Assembly: GCA_947172415.1 (NCBI GenBank)
Contig: OX359191.1
Span: 3,100,001 to 3,164,000, forward strand
DNA length: 64,000 bases
Direction: 5' to 3'
From: Chondrosia reniformis
Taxonomy: Eukaryota; Porifera; Demospongiae; Chondrillida; Chondrillidae
The notes beneath the pieces were generated by a model. The model made no database searches. It saw only the letters and a program-made list of their open reading frames with translations, and was not told the origin of the DNA. Shown in pieces: positions 24,219 to 36,899 of this stretch; positions within the stretch are counted from its first letter, which is position 1, and the number at the start of each line of letters is the position of its first letter. A program made the position numbers and the translations under genes.

Positions 24219-24690
24219 AATTTCTGTACTTTTTATGGAGCATAAGCTAGGAATTATATAATGGACCATTTTGGTTTCGCAATCTTCGACTGAATATGAC
24301 ATCATTAAAATGGCGAATTTATTGAATTTTATAGACTCTTGGTCCACGAAAACCGTCATGCCCAATAATAACATTATCGCTCTCGCTTCTACAAAAAAAT
24401 ACAGTGTGGAAAATTTGGAGTATTTTCGCTTCAGAAGTAGCCCGAAAACTAACTTCCTTGTTTAGTTACAGCGGGCGAAGAAGATGAAGAAGAAGAAAAC
24501 GAAAATCGGATATTTCAAAGTTCGCCCATTTGCTAGCGGAACACGGTCGATTGCCTTTAAGGCCAGTTCATAGCATGGCTGGTGTATTTTTAACTATACA
24601 TAGCTTTTTTCGGCGATTTTCAGCCTATTTCGGATTTTCGCTCCTATACCAATGTAAAGGGAAAACGAACAACCCGTACCATCCCTACAT
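24219..24690. other. Unclassified unique sequence next to foldback
   Basis: Non-satellite DNA with a short plus-strand open frame (ATG at 24313 in AAAATGGCG context, to 24465) beginning MANLLNFIDSWSTK and followed by a Lys-rich read-through region. No homology recognised. CATCCCTACAT occurs at 24171-24181 and again at 24680-24690, hinting that both belong to one element. Confidence 0.45.
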
Positions 24691-24712
24691 AGAGAGTACT
24701 ACTGTACTCTCT
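24691..24712. repeat. Terminal 9-bp perfect hairpin
   Basis: AGAGAGTAC, 4-nt spacer TACT, GTACTCTCT. It lies at the boundary where satellite resumes and may be the far end of the foldback element, whose other end also starts AGAGA. Confidence 0.6.
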
Positions 24713-24902
24713 GATATGCAACTAGTACAAATAACTAGTACATACAACCAGTACATATTACTAGTACATACAACTAGAATGTACAATTAGTACATTCAAC
24801 TAGTACATTCAATTTGTACATACCACTAGTACCTAAAACTAGTACATACAACTAGTATTTGCAACTAGTACATTAAACTAGCAAATAGGTTTGTATGTAC
24901 TA
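24713..24902 (+). repeat. 13-bp satellite block 5a
   Basis: Short forward stretch of the satellite between the foldback unit and a LINE scrap. Confidence 0.9.
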
Positions 24903-25036
24903 GCAGATATGGTGAGAATGTATCGTTAACAGCAAGTGCTTGGACTCTGTTGGAAAGATAGGATTTAATCCACTGGCACAAGTGATCGCTGAAATTGCTA
25001 TCGAAATTTAGGGAATTTTATGATGATTTGCACTAT
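24903..25036 (-). pseudogene. 134-bp LINE reverse transcriptase scrap
   Basis: Minus-strand translation contains HLCQWIKSYLSNRVQALAVN, the same peptide as in the LINE at 47116-47415; nucleotide identity is high across roughly 90 bp (TATCGTTAACAGCAAGTGCT and onward). It is cut at both sides inside the RT fingers/palm region. Neither a 5' nor a 3' LINE end is present. Confidence 0.85.
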
Positions 25037-25642
25037 AGTAACTACAACTAGTAAATATAACTATTACATACAAAAATTACACACAGTTGTATATTCTAGT
25101 TCATACAACTAGAATATACAACGTGTATCTAGTACATAAAACTAGTACATAAAACTAGTACACACAACTAATACATTCAACTAGGACATACAGATAGTTA
25201 CAAGTACATACAACTAGTACATACATGTAGTACATACAACTAGTAACTACAACGAGTACATATATATAGTTACTAGTACATACAACTAGTACATATAACC
25301 AGTATATATATCTAGAACATACAACTAGTAACTAGTACTTCCAATAGTTCACACAAGTAGTACATGCAACTAGTAACTACAAGTAGTAAATATAACTAGT
25401 ACATACAACAATTACACACAACTAGTACATAAAATTAGTACATATAACTACATGTAACTTCTAAATACAACTACCACATTCAACTAGGACATACAGATAG
25501 TTAATAGTACATTCGAATAGTACATACAACTAGTACATACAACTAGAACAAACTACAAGTACATACAACTACTACATACATCTAGTTACTAAACCATACA
25601 ATTAGTACTTACAAATAAAACATATATATAACTAGTAACTAC
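25037..25642 (+). repeat. 13-bp satellite block 5b
   Basis: Forward array rich in the variant monomers CTAGTAACTACAA and CAATTACACACAA. It ends in CTAGTAACTAC at 25632-25642, directly at the 3' junction of R4-like copy B. Confidence 0.93.
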
Positions 25643-26956
25643 TTACTTGAAAAACGAAAGCCTTAACGGAGAACCTTGTTACTTCTTGCCTTAGTGTACT
25701 AAGGCTAGGAGTATCTGGCTTGGACAACCCTCAGTCAGTTACGTTTTCCTTTCTTTGGGTTTTTAGCCAGAAGCCTCGGCTTTTCCTCCTTCCGACAGCA
25801 GCAGACGGGTGCACATCGGGCCAAAGTTGACCGTCATAATAGGAGGGAGTACCTCCATACACCAATCCACCACTGCTTTCCAGAGGTTGACAGGCAAGGA
25901 CTGGGACAGGACTACTTATCGTCCAGGCCCCAATCCCTCAACAGATAGATGTCGCCTCAATATCCTCACAGCTGAACAGAGAACAGTTCTCTGCATGGCT
26001 CTCATCACTTCTACTGCACTTTTTGACAGCTTTGGAATTCCCCTTAGGTCTTCCAGGAGCGTGTCCACTGTCCCCAAAGCACCAATTATCATCGGGACTA
26101 CCTTAATTCGGTAGCCCCTAAATTGTTTCCTCATATCAGCTGCCAGCTTCTGGTACTTTTGGAACTTCTCTTGCCATCTTCCATTAATATTGCTGTGAGT
26201 AGGAACTGACATCTCAATAATGAAGATGGACTTACTTAGCCGATCCTCAACCACTAAGTCTGGCCTTCTTTCTGTCATTTCATCATCTGTAGGGATACTA
26301 GGATCCCACAAGATTTTGACAGCCCTATTCTCATAGACTGGTTTTGCTTCTAGTTTGTACCAGGCCTCTTCCTGCTTGAATCCATATTCTTTCAACAGTC
26401 TCCACAACACTATCAGTATTGCCCGGTCATGCCTCTCTTTGTAGAGAGAAAATCCCTTGGGCTCACACATGTTTAGTATGTGTTTGACCGTTTCCATAGC
26501 CTTGCCACATTCTCTGCACATTAAAAGGCTAGAATTCTTCAGAATCCTATTTTGGTACCACCTAGTGTGCAGCACATCATCTTGGGCTGCGAGAATCAGA
26601 GCCTCAGTTTGAGGTCTGAGTCTCCCCTCAGAAAGCCACACATAAGACTCCCTATTTGTGACTTGTCTGTGGTATGAGCCCTGGTGAGACTTTTCGGCTA
26701 GGTTACTTTTTAACCTTTCAGTCTGAGCCTCCCGGAGCTCACGTGCCACTCTCCTCCATTCTCTTACACTATTTTGTGAGGGATCTGTCTTCAGCCACAT
26801 TTCCGGTTCTAGTTCTATTCCGTGGCTTCTCAGTATCAATCTGGCTTCTTTCAAGACAGTCCTCCTCTGCTTTGAGCACTCCAGCCACTTTTGGTGTTTA
26901 ACCACAACAGCTATGAGTGGATCATTGGCAGTATGGAGGTATCTTGCCAGATTCAC
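25643..26956 (-). mobile_element. R4-like non-LTR retrotransposon copy B, 5' truncated
   Basis: Minus-strand 3' portion of the same family as 6058-10277, highly similar throughout. The 3' junction follows CTAGTAACTAC as in copy A. The 5' truncation point (near 26956) runs into AACTAGTAAATATAACTAG. The AAC at the junction is shared by element and satellite, so the end is ambiguous by 3 bp. The flanks rejoin into the normal satellite pair CTAGTAACTACAA and CTAGTAAATATAA without gain or loss. Its 3' UTR retains about 110 bp (25650-25765) that copy A lacks. Confidence 0.9.
25916..26954 (-). CDS. Intact C-terminal finger and restriction-like endonuclease, copy B
   Basis: Uninterrupted 346-codon frame from the truncation point to the natural stop, so it has no real start. 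It covers the end of the RT thumb (NLARYLHTANDPL), a basic connector, the finger C147-x2-C150-x8-H159-x4-C164, KILWDPSIPTDDE, RRPDLVVEDR (residues 230-239) and FIIEMSVP with Glu 248, a plausible PD-(D/E)XK acidic pair. The C-terminus is IIGALGTVDTLLEDL then SVEGLGPGR. This is the best preserved endonuclease in the window. It is not expressed as a gene by itself as far as can be seen. Confidence 0.82.
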
Positions 26957-29900
26957 AACTAGTAAATATAACTAGTATATACAACAATTACACAAAACTA
27001 CTACATGCAAGAAGTACATATGACTACATACAACTAGTGCATACAACAAGTAACTACAACTGGTAAATACAGACAGTTACTAATACATTCAAGTAGTACA
27101 TAGAACTAGTACATACATGTAGTACATACAACTAGTAACTACAACGAGTACAAACAACTAGTACAAACAACCAGTATATATATCTAGTACATACAACTAG
27201 TTACTAGTATATACAACTAGTTCACACAACTAGTACATACAACTAGTACATACAACTAGTAACTACAAGTAGTACATATAATTAGTACACACAACAATTA
27301 CACACAACTAGTACATAAAACTAGTACATATAACTACATGCAACTATTACATACCACTTATACATTCAACTAGGACATACAGATAGTGACTAGTACATAC
27401 AACTAGTACATACAACTAGAACATACAACTAGTACATACAACTGCTACATACATCTAGTTACTAATCCATATAATTAGTACTTACAACTTAAACATATAA
27501 CTAGTAACTACAACTAGTAAATAAAACTAGTATATACAACAATTATACATAACTAGTACATGCAAGTACTACATATAATTACAAACACTTAGTACTTACC
27601 ACTAGTACATACAACTAAAACAACAACTAGTAACTACAACTAATAAATATTACTAGTATATACAACAATTACACAAAACTACTACATGCAAGTAGTACAT
27701 ATAACTACATACAACTAGTACATACAAAAAGTATCTACAACTGGTACATACACACAGTTACTAATACATTCAAGTAGTACATACAACTAGTAACTACAAC
27801 TAGGAAATAAAGCGAGTACATTCAACAATTCCACACAACTAGTACATACAAGTAGTACATATAATTAGTACTTAGCACTAGTACCTAAAACTAGAACATA
27901 TAACTAGTTACTAGTACATAAAATGTCTACATACAACTAGTACCTACAACAAGTACATACAACTAGTCCCTAGTACGTACAGCTAGTACATACAACTAGT
28001 GCATAAAACTAACTACAACTGGTAAATATAACTGGTACATACAAAAATTACAAAAACTACTACATACAACGAGTACATATAACTACATACAACTAGTACA
28101 TACGACTAGTTCATACAAGTAGGACATAAGACTAGTATATAAGACCAGTACATACAACTACTTACTAGTTCATACAACAACTACATACAACTAGTAATTA
28201 CAACTAGTACATACAACTAGTACATAGATTTAGTACATATAACCAGTATATATATCTAATACATACAACTACTACATATAACTAGTACATATAACCAGTA
28301 TATATATCTAATATATACAACTAGTACATATAACTAGTTCATATAACCAGTACCTACACATATAACTAGTACATATAAATAGTACATAAAACTAAAACAT
28401 ACTACTGGTACATAAAACTAAAACATCCGACCAGTTCATAAAATTAAGACATACAATTAGCACCTACAACTAGTACATACAATTAGTACACACAACTGGA
28501 ACATACAACTAGCACATCAAACAAGTTCATAAAATTAGTACATAGAATTAGTGCCTACAACTAGTATATACAATTAGTACATATAACTGGAACATACAAC
28601 TAGCACATAACTAGTACATACAATTAGTACATACAATTTGAACATGCAACTACTACTTACAATTGAGTACATACAACTTGAGCATATAACTAGTAACGAC
28701 TACTTAAGACTAGTACATACAACTAGTACATTAAACTAGTACAACTAGTACATACAGCCAGTATATACAACTAGTACTACAACCAGGACATATAACTAGT
28801 TCATACAACTAGACTAGAAACTAGTACATACAACTAGTTCATACAACTAGTTAATACAGATTGTTATTAGTACATACAACTAGTATATAAAACTAGTAAA
28901 TACTACTAGTTACAAGTTCATACAACTAGTATATACAACTAGTAAATACAACTAGTACTTACAACTAGTACTATAACTGGTACATAGAACTAGTACATTT
29001 AACCAGTACATATAACTTAGACATACAACTTTCACTACAATTAGTACATACAACTAGTTACTACTACGTACAAACTAGTAACTGCAACTAGTAAATATAT
29101 CTAGTACTTACAAGAATTACACATACATACAACAAGTACATATAACTACATACAACTATAGTTCATACAAATAGTACATACAGCTATTTACTAGTACATA
29201 AACCTAATACATACAAGTAGTACATACAAGAAGTAAATATAACTAGTGCATACAACAATTACGAACCAACTAGTACATACATGTAGTACATAAAACTACA
29301 CACAACTAGTAAATACAACTAGTACATAAAACTAGTACCTATAACTAGTACATACAGATAGTTACTGGTACATACAACTGGTACATACAACTAGTATAAA
29401 CACCTAGTTACTACTACATACAACTAGTACATACAACTAGTTCATATAAGTAGTACATACAACTAGTAACTACTACATACAACTAGTACATACACTAGTT
29501 AGTAGTACATACAACTAGTACATACCACTAGTACATACACCTTGTAATAATAACTTGTAAATATAACTAGTACATACAACAATTAGGCACAACTAGGACA
29601 TACAACTATTCCCTATAACTATATACAACTAGTACACACAACTAGTACATGCAACTACTACACAGAACTACTACATACAACTAGTACATAGAACTAGTTC
29701 ACACATCTAGTACATGCAACTTGTAAACACAACTACTACATACAACTAGTACATTCAACTGGTTCACACAACTAGTACATTCAACTAGCGCATACAACTA
29801 GTTTATACAACTGGTACATACAACTATTAACTACAATTAGTAAATATAACTTGTACATACATCAATTACGCACAACTGGTACATACAACTAGAACATTCA

Positions 29901-32900
29901 ACTACAACTAGTACAAACACCTAGTATATACAACTAGTACATATTACTAGTATATAGACCCAGTACTACAACTAGTACATAGAACTATAAATATAACCAG
30001 TACATATAAATTGCATATACAACTAATACATGGAAAAATTACACATAACTACTACATATAACCTGTACATACAACTAGTATATACAACTAGTACATATAA
30101 CTAGTACATACAACTAGTACATATAACCAGTACCTACACATATAATTTGCATATATAACTAGTACAAAAAACTAGAACATATAACTAGTAAATGAAACTA
30201 GTACATACAACTAGTACATACAATTAGTACATACAACTAGTACACACAATTCCTACATACAACTAGTAAATACAACTAGAACATACAACTAGTACCAACA
30301 ACCAGTACATACAACTAGTACATACAACCAGTACTATAACTAGTACATACAACTAGTACATATAACCAGTACCTACACATATAATTAGCATATATAAATA
30401 GTACAAAAAACTAGAACATATAACTAGTAAATGAAACTAGTACATACAACTAGTACATACAATTAGTACATACAACTAGTACGTACAACTAGTCACTAGT
30501 CCGTTTAACTAGTATATACAACTAGAACATAAAACTAGTAACTACAACTAGTAAATATAACTGGTACATACAATAATTACACAAACTACTACATACAACT
30601 AGTACTAGTACACACAATTCCTACATACAACTAGTAAATACAACTAGTACATACAACTAGTACCAACAACTAGTACATACAACTAGTACATACAACCAGT
30701 ACTATAACTAGTACATACAACTAGTACAAATAACCAATACCTACACATATAACTAGTACATATAAATAGTACATAAAACTGGAACACACCACTAATACAT
30801 ACAACTAGTACATTCAACTAGCGCATCTAACAAGAACATAAAATTAGTACAAACAATTAGTACCTACAACTAGTACATACAATGAGTACATACAACTGGA
30901 ACATACAACTAGCACATAACTGGTACATGCAATTAGTACATTTAATTTGAACATGCAACTACTACTTGCAATTGAGGACATACAACTTGAACATACAACT
31001 AGTAACGACTACTTACAACTAGTACATACAACTAGTACATTCAACTAATACAACTAGTACATACAACAAGTTAATAAAACTAGGACTACAACCAGGACAT
31101 ATAACTAGAACATACAACTAGTACATATAACCAGTGCATACACATATAACTAGTGCATATAACTAGTATATACAACTAAACTAGAAACTAGTACATACAA
31201 GTAGTACATAAAACTAGTAAATACAACTAGTAAATACAACTACTACATACAACTAGTACATACACATATAACTAGTGCATATAACTAGTACATACAACTA
31301 GACTAGAAACTAGTACATACAAATAGTACATACAACTAGAACCTCCAACTAGTAAATATAGCTAGTCCTCCTACATACAAGTTTAACATACAACTAGTAA
31401 GGACTACTTACAACTAGTACATACAACTAGTACATTCAACTAGTACAACTAGGCCATACAACTAGTATATACAACTAGGACTACAACTAGGACATATAAC
31501 TACATACAACTAATACAGACAACTAGTACATACAATTACTACACACAAGTAATAAATACAACTAGTACACACAACTAGTACACACAACAAGTTCTACAAC
31601 TAGTACATGGAACTAGTACATACAACTAGAACATACTATTAGTATATACAACTAGAACATACAAGTAGTACATATAACTAGTCCTACTACATACACCTTG
31701 AACAAACAACTAGTAACGACTACTTACAACTAGTACAGACAACTAGTACACACAACTAGTACATACAACTAGTACATCTAACAAGTACATAAAATTAGTA
31801 CATACAATTAGTACCTACAACTAGTACATACCATTAGTACATACAACTGGAAGATACAACTGGCACATAACTAGTACACACAATTAGTATATGCAATTAG
31901 ACCATGCAACTACTACCTACAATTGCGTAGATACAACTAGAACTTCTAACTATTAACTATAACTAGTCCTAGTATATACAACTAGAACAAACAACTAGTA
32001 ACGAGTTCTTATAACTAGTACATGCAACAAGTAACTACAACTAGTAAATATAACTAGTACATAAAACAATTACACACAATTAGTAAATATAAGTAGTACA
32101 TATAACTATATACAACTAGTACATAAAACTAGGACAAAAAACTAGTACATATAACTAGTATACACAACTAGTACATACTACTAATACATACAACTAGTAC
32201 TTACAGCTAGTACATACATATAATTACTAGTACAAACAACTAGCACATACACTTGGTACACAGAAGTAGTACCTACAAATAGTACATACAACTAGTAACT
32301 ACAACTAGTAAATATAACTAGTACATATAACTTGCACATATAACTAGTACATACAATTAGTACATACAACTTGCACATACAACTAGTCACTAGTCCGTTT
32401 AACTAGTATATACAACTAGAACATAAAACTAGTAACTACAACTAGTAAATATAACTGGTACATACAATAATTACACAAACTACTGTATACAACTAGTACA
32501 TATAACTACATACAACTAGTACATACAACTACTACACACAACTAGTACATGCAACTAGTACATACAACTAGTACACACAACTCCTACATACAACTAGTAA
32601 ATACAACTAGTACATACAACTAGTACATACAACTAGTACATACAACTAGTACATACAACTCTTACATACAACTAGTACATACAACTAGTACTAAAACTAG
32701 TACATAGAACTAGTACATATAACCAGTACGTATATCTAATACATACAACCAGTACATGTAATTAGTACATACAACTAGTACAAATAACCAATACCCTACA
32801 CATATAACTAGTACATATAAATAGTCCATAAAACTAGAATATACCACTAGTACATACAATTAGTACATTCAACTAGTACAACTAGTACATACAACCAGTT

Positions 32901-33805
32901 AATAAAACTAGAACATACTACTAGTACATACAACTAGTACAAACAGCTGGTACATTAAATAAGTACCTAAACCTGGAACATTTAACTAGCACATAATTAG
33001 TACTTACAATTAGTACATACAATTAGAACATGCATTTACTACTTACAATTGAGTACATGCAACTAGAATTTCCAACTATTAAACATAACTAGTCCTAGTA
33101 CATACAACTAGAACATACAACAATTACCAGCAGCTACAAATAGTACATAAACTAGTACAAAAAAGTAGTACATATAACTAGTACATACAACTAGTTACTA
33201 GTCCATACAACTAATACGTACAACTAGTACATACAACAAGTTTATACAATTAGTAACTACAACTAGTATATATAACTAGTACATACAACAATTACACACA
33301 ACTAGTACTTAAAATAGTCCATATAACTACGTACAACTAGTACATAAAATTAGTACATACAACAAGTACTACAAGTAGTACGTAGAACTAGTACATAGTA
33401 CGTAGAACAAGAACATACAACTAGTAACTAAAACTACTGCATTCAACTAGTACATTAAACCAGAACCTACACATAAAACTAGTACATATAAATAGTACAT
33501 ACAAGTATTACCTCTAACAAGTGCCTACACATATAAATAGTACATATAACTAATACATAAAACTAGAACATACAACTAGTAACTAGTACAAACAACCAGT
33601 ACAAACAACTAGTATATATAAAGAGTACATACATCTAGTAAATACAATTAGTCAATATTACTAGTACATACAACTTGTACGTATAACCAATACATTCACA
33701 TATAACTAGTACATATAAACAGTACATATTACAAGTACATACAACTAGTACAGATAACTTGTAAATATAACAAATACATAAAATTAGTACATACAACTGG
33801 AACCT

Positions 33806-33870
33806 ACGACTAGTACATAACTAGTACATACAATTGTACAAATTGTATGTACTAGTTATGTACTAGTCGT
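33806..33870. repeat. Perfect 30-bp inverted repeat in satellite
   Basis: Arm 33806-33835 and arm 33841-33870 are exact reverse complements with a 5-bp spacer GTACA. The left arm begins ACGACTAGTACATAACTAG. It is a local monomer-orientation flip. Confidence 0.9.
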
Positions 33871-35942
33871 AACGGGAACATACAACTAGAAAATAATTAA
33901 TGCATACAATACGCTGTACATACATTTAGAAAATGCAACTACTACTTACAATTAAGTATATACAACTAGAACCTCGAAATAGTAAATATAACTGGTCCTA
34001 GTATATACAACTAGAACATCAAACTACTAACGAGTACTTATAACTAGTAATTACAACTAGTAACTACAATTACTAAATATAACAAGCACATATAACAATT
34101 ACACACAACTAGTAAATACAAGTAGTACAAGTAAATAGTAGTTTCAACTTGTACATAAAACTAGTACTATAACTAGAACAAAAAAATAGTACATATAACC
34201 AGTTCATATAACTTGCCCATACAACTAGTACATGCAATTACTACATATATACAACTAGTCCATGCAATTACTACATACAACTAGTACATACAATTAGTAC
34301 ATACAAACAGTTCTAGAACTAGTACATAGATGTAGTATATATATCCAGTATATATAACTAGTACATAACACTAGTACAAATGATTAGTGCACACAATTAG
34401 TATATACAACTAGTAACTACAACTAGTACATACAGATAGTTACTAGTTCTTACAACTACTACATAAAACTAGTACATACAACTAGTACATACAAATAGTA
34501 CATACAACTATATAGTACATAAAACTAGAAAACACAACTAGTACATAAAACTAGTACATACAACTAGTACATACAACTAGTAAATACAACTAGTAAATAC
34601 AACAATTAGAAACAGCTAGTACATACAACTAGTTTATATAACTACATACAACTAGAACATACAACTACAACAAAAAACTAATAAATACAGATTTTTACTA
34701 CTGCATACAACTAGTACATACAACTAGTACATATAACCAGTGAATACACCTATAATTAATTCATATAACTAGTACATACAACTAGACTAGAAACTAGTAC
34801 ATACAACTAGTACATAGAACTAGTACACACAACTAGTTCATATAACTAGTACATTCGTCTAGTACATACAATTAGTACATTTAACTAGTACATTTAACTA
34901 GTTCCTACAATTAGTACATGTAACCAGTACATACTCATATAACTAGTACATATAAACAGTACATAAAACTAGAACATACTACTAGTACATACAACTAGTA
35001 CATATAAATAGTAACTACAACTAGTCACTACAACTAGTACATACAACAATTACACACAACTAGCACATACAAATAGTTCATATAACTACATACAACTAGT
35101 ATATACAGCTAGTACATACAAACATTACACACAATTAGTAAATACAACTAGTACACATAACTAGTACATACAGCTAATATATAAAACTAGCATCTAGTAA
35201 TAAAACTGCTAGATACAACTAGTACAAACAACTATTACATTCATGTAGTCACTAGTACACACAATTAGAATATACAACTAGTACATACAACTAGTAACTA
35301 AAACTACTACATACAACTAGTATAAACAACTAGTATCTAGTACATACAACTACTACATACAACTAGTACATACATCTAGTTACTAATACAAACAATTAGT
35401 ACATACACCTAGTGCATAAAACTAGTAACTACAACTAGTAAATATAACTAGTACATTCAACAATAACACACATACAACTAGTATATACAACTATTACCTA
35501 CAACTAGTACATATAACAAGTACTTACAACTAAAACTTACAACAAGTATATACAACTAGTACATACAACAAGTTTATACAATTAGTAACTACAACAAGTA
35601 AATATAACTAGTACATACAACAATTACACACAACTAGTACTTAAAATAGTACATATAACTATGTACAACTAGTACATACAATTAGTACAAACAACTGGTA
35701 CATGCAACTAGTAGATATCACTACATACAACTAGTACATCCAACTAGTACATACAACTAGTTCATACAACTAGTACATACAACTAGTATGAATAACAAGT
35801 ACTTACTACTAGAACTTACAACAAGTACAAACAACTAATACATACAACAAGTTTATACAATTAGTAACTACAACTAGTAAATATAACTAGTACAAATAAC
35901 AATTACACACAACTAGTACTTAAAATAGTACATATAACTATG

Positions 35943-36284
35943 TACAACTAGTACATGCAATTAGTACAAACAACTGGTACATACAACTAGTAGATATCAC
36001 TACATACAACTAGTACATACAACTAGTACATACAACTAGTACGAATAACAACTACTTACAACTAGTACATACAACTAGTACATACAACTAGTTCATACAA
36101 CTAGTACATACAACTAGTTCATACAACTAGTACATACAACTAGTACGAATAACAACTACTTACAACTAGTACATACAACTAGTACATATAACTAGTTCAT
36201 ACAACTAGTACATACAACTAGTTCATACAACTAGTACATACAACTAGTACGAATAACAAGTAATTACAACTAGTATATACAACT
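35943..36284 (+). repeat. 104-bp (8-monomer) repeat, three copies
   Basis: The private variant ACGAATAAC recurs at 36041, 36145 and 36249, exactly 104 bp (8 x 13) apart, with matching TTCATACAA monomers between. It is a recent local amplification ending next to the 2A-LINE insertion. Confidence 0.8.
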
Positions 36285-36319
36285 AGTTATCGTTTTTTTT
36301 TGTTTGTATTTTTGACAAG

Positions 36320-36780
36320 ATGGCGGCAGCTAGATTTCGATTTCGATTTGTGTTCACGCTGCTTTGGATTTGTCTCTCTTATTTGATTATCTCCAGAAAG
36401 ACTAGAAGTACCGCTGTCGATTCTAATGGCGATATTCTTTTTGCCCCTAACCAGCTCATACCTAGTGGAAAGTCCTCTGTGCTTATCTGTGTATGGAGAA
36501 GAAGCTCACGCCTTGGTCCTCATCTTCAGCGCCCGCTTTTTTCATCCTTTTCTGGCCTGTACTGGCTTATTTTGCTTGCAGGAGATGTGGAAGCCAACCC
36601 TGGACCGGTTAAATTCCCGTGCACTGTCTGTCAGAAGCCTGTGAAGACCAATCAACGTGGCGTTGGCTGTGATGTCTGCGATCTATGGACACATGTGAAT
36701 TGTGCATGATTAAAGGATGAAGAATACAGACGGCTGAGTTTTAAACGTCACTTGGAATGGATGTGTCCAGTGTGTGTTTT
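36320..36780 (+). pseudogene. LINE N-terminus with 2A peptide and PHD finger
   Basis: Starts ATG 36320 in GACAAGATGGCGG context. A hydrophobic stretch (residues 11-24, VFTLLWICLSYLII) could act as a signal or membrane segment. Residues 78-96 end in LILLAGDVEANPGP, matching the 2A consensus D-(V/I)-E-x-N-P-G-P, where the ribosome skips the Gly-Pro bond. A PHD-type finger follows: C101-x2-C104-x12-C117-x2-C120-x4-H125-x2-C128. A TGA at 36707-36709 (likely from GGA) stops the frame; reading on gives the expected last pair in WMCPVC. 2A peptides are known in sponge, sea urchin and other invertebrate LINEs. Confidence 0.83.
36581..36607 (+). other. 2A ribosome-skipping motif GDVEANPGP
   Basis: Residues 88-96 of the LINE N-terminal product. 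All consensus positions D89, E91, N93, P94, G95, P96 are present, preceded by an aliphatic helix-like segment as in active 2A peptides. Confidence 0.85.
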
Positions 36781-36899
36781 GGGTAGTCTACCTTTCCCAG
36801 ACTTAGACAATGGTGTTCTTGAAGGGACTTCAGCACATGTTTTTCCTCAGTTGGTTAGTTCCATCACTACAGCAGATCAGAACTTTTCTTCCAGGCAGC

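Larger units (their letters stand above)
26957..36284 (+). repeat. 13-bp satellite block 6 (9.3 kb)
   Basis: Longest uninterrupted array. It is rich in the five-monomer higher-order unit built from CTAGTAACTACAA, CTAGTAAATATAA, CTAGTACATACAA, CAATTACACACAA and CTAGTACATACAA, for example around 32036-32100, 33250-33310, 35585-35640 and 35865-35920. A 239-bp offset duplication (ACCTACACAT at 30132 and 30371) and a 104-bp three-copy repeat near the right end are secondary amplifications. Confidence 0.95.

Noticed and set aside
24313-24465. Host gene start (AAAATGGCG context)
   Set aside because: Short, no recognised homology, no supporting splice site; kept only as part of an unclassified element.
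36707-36709. Programmed stop-codon readthrough in the PHD finger
   Set aside because: A single G to T change from Gly explains it, and the same copy carries a frameshift and a deletion, so it is ordinary decay.
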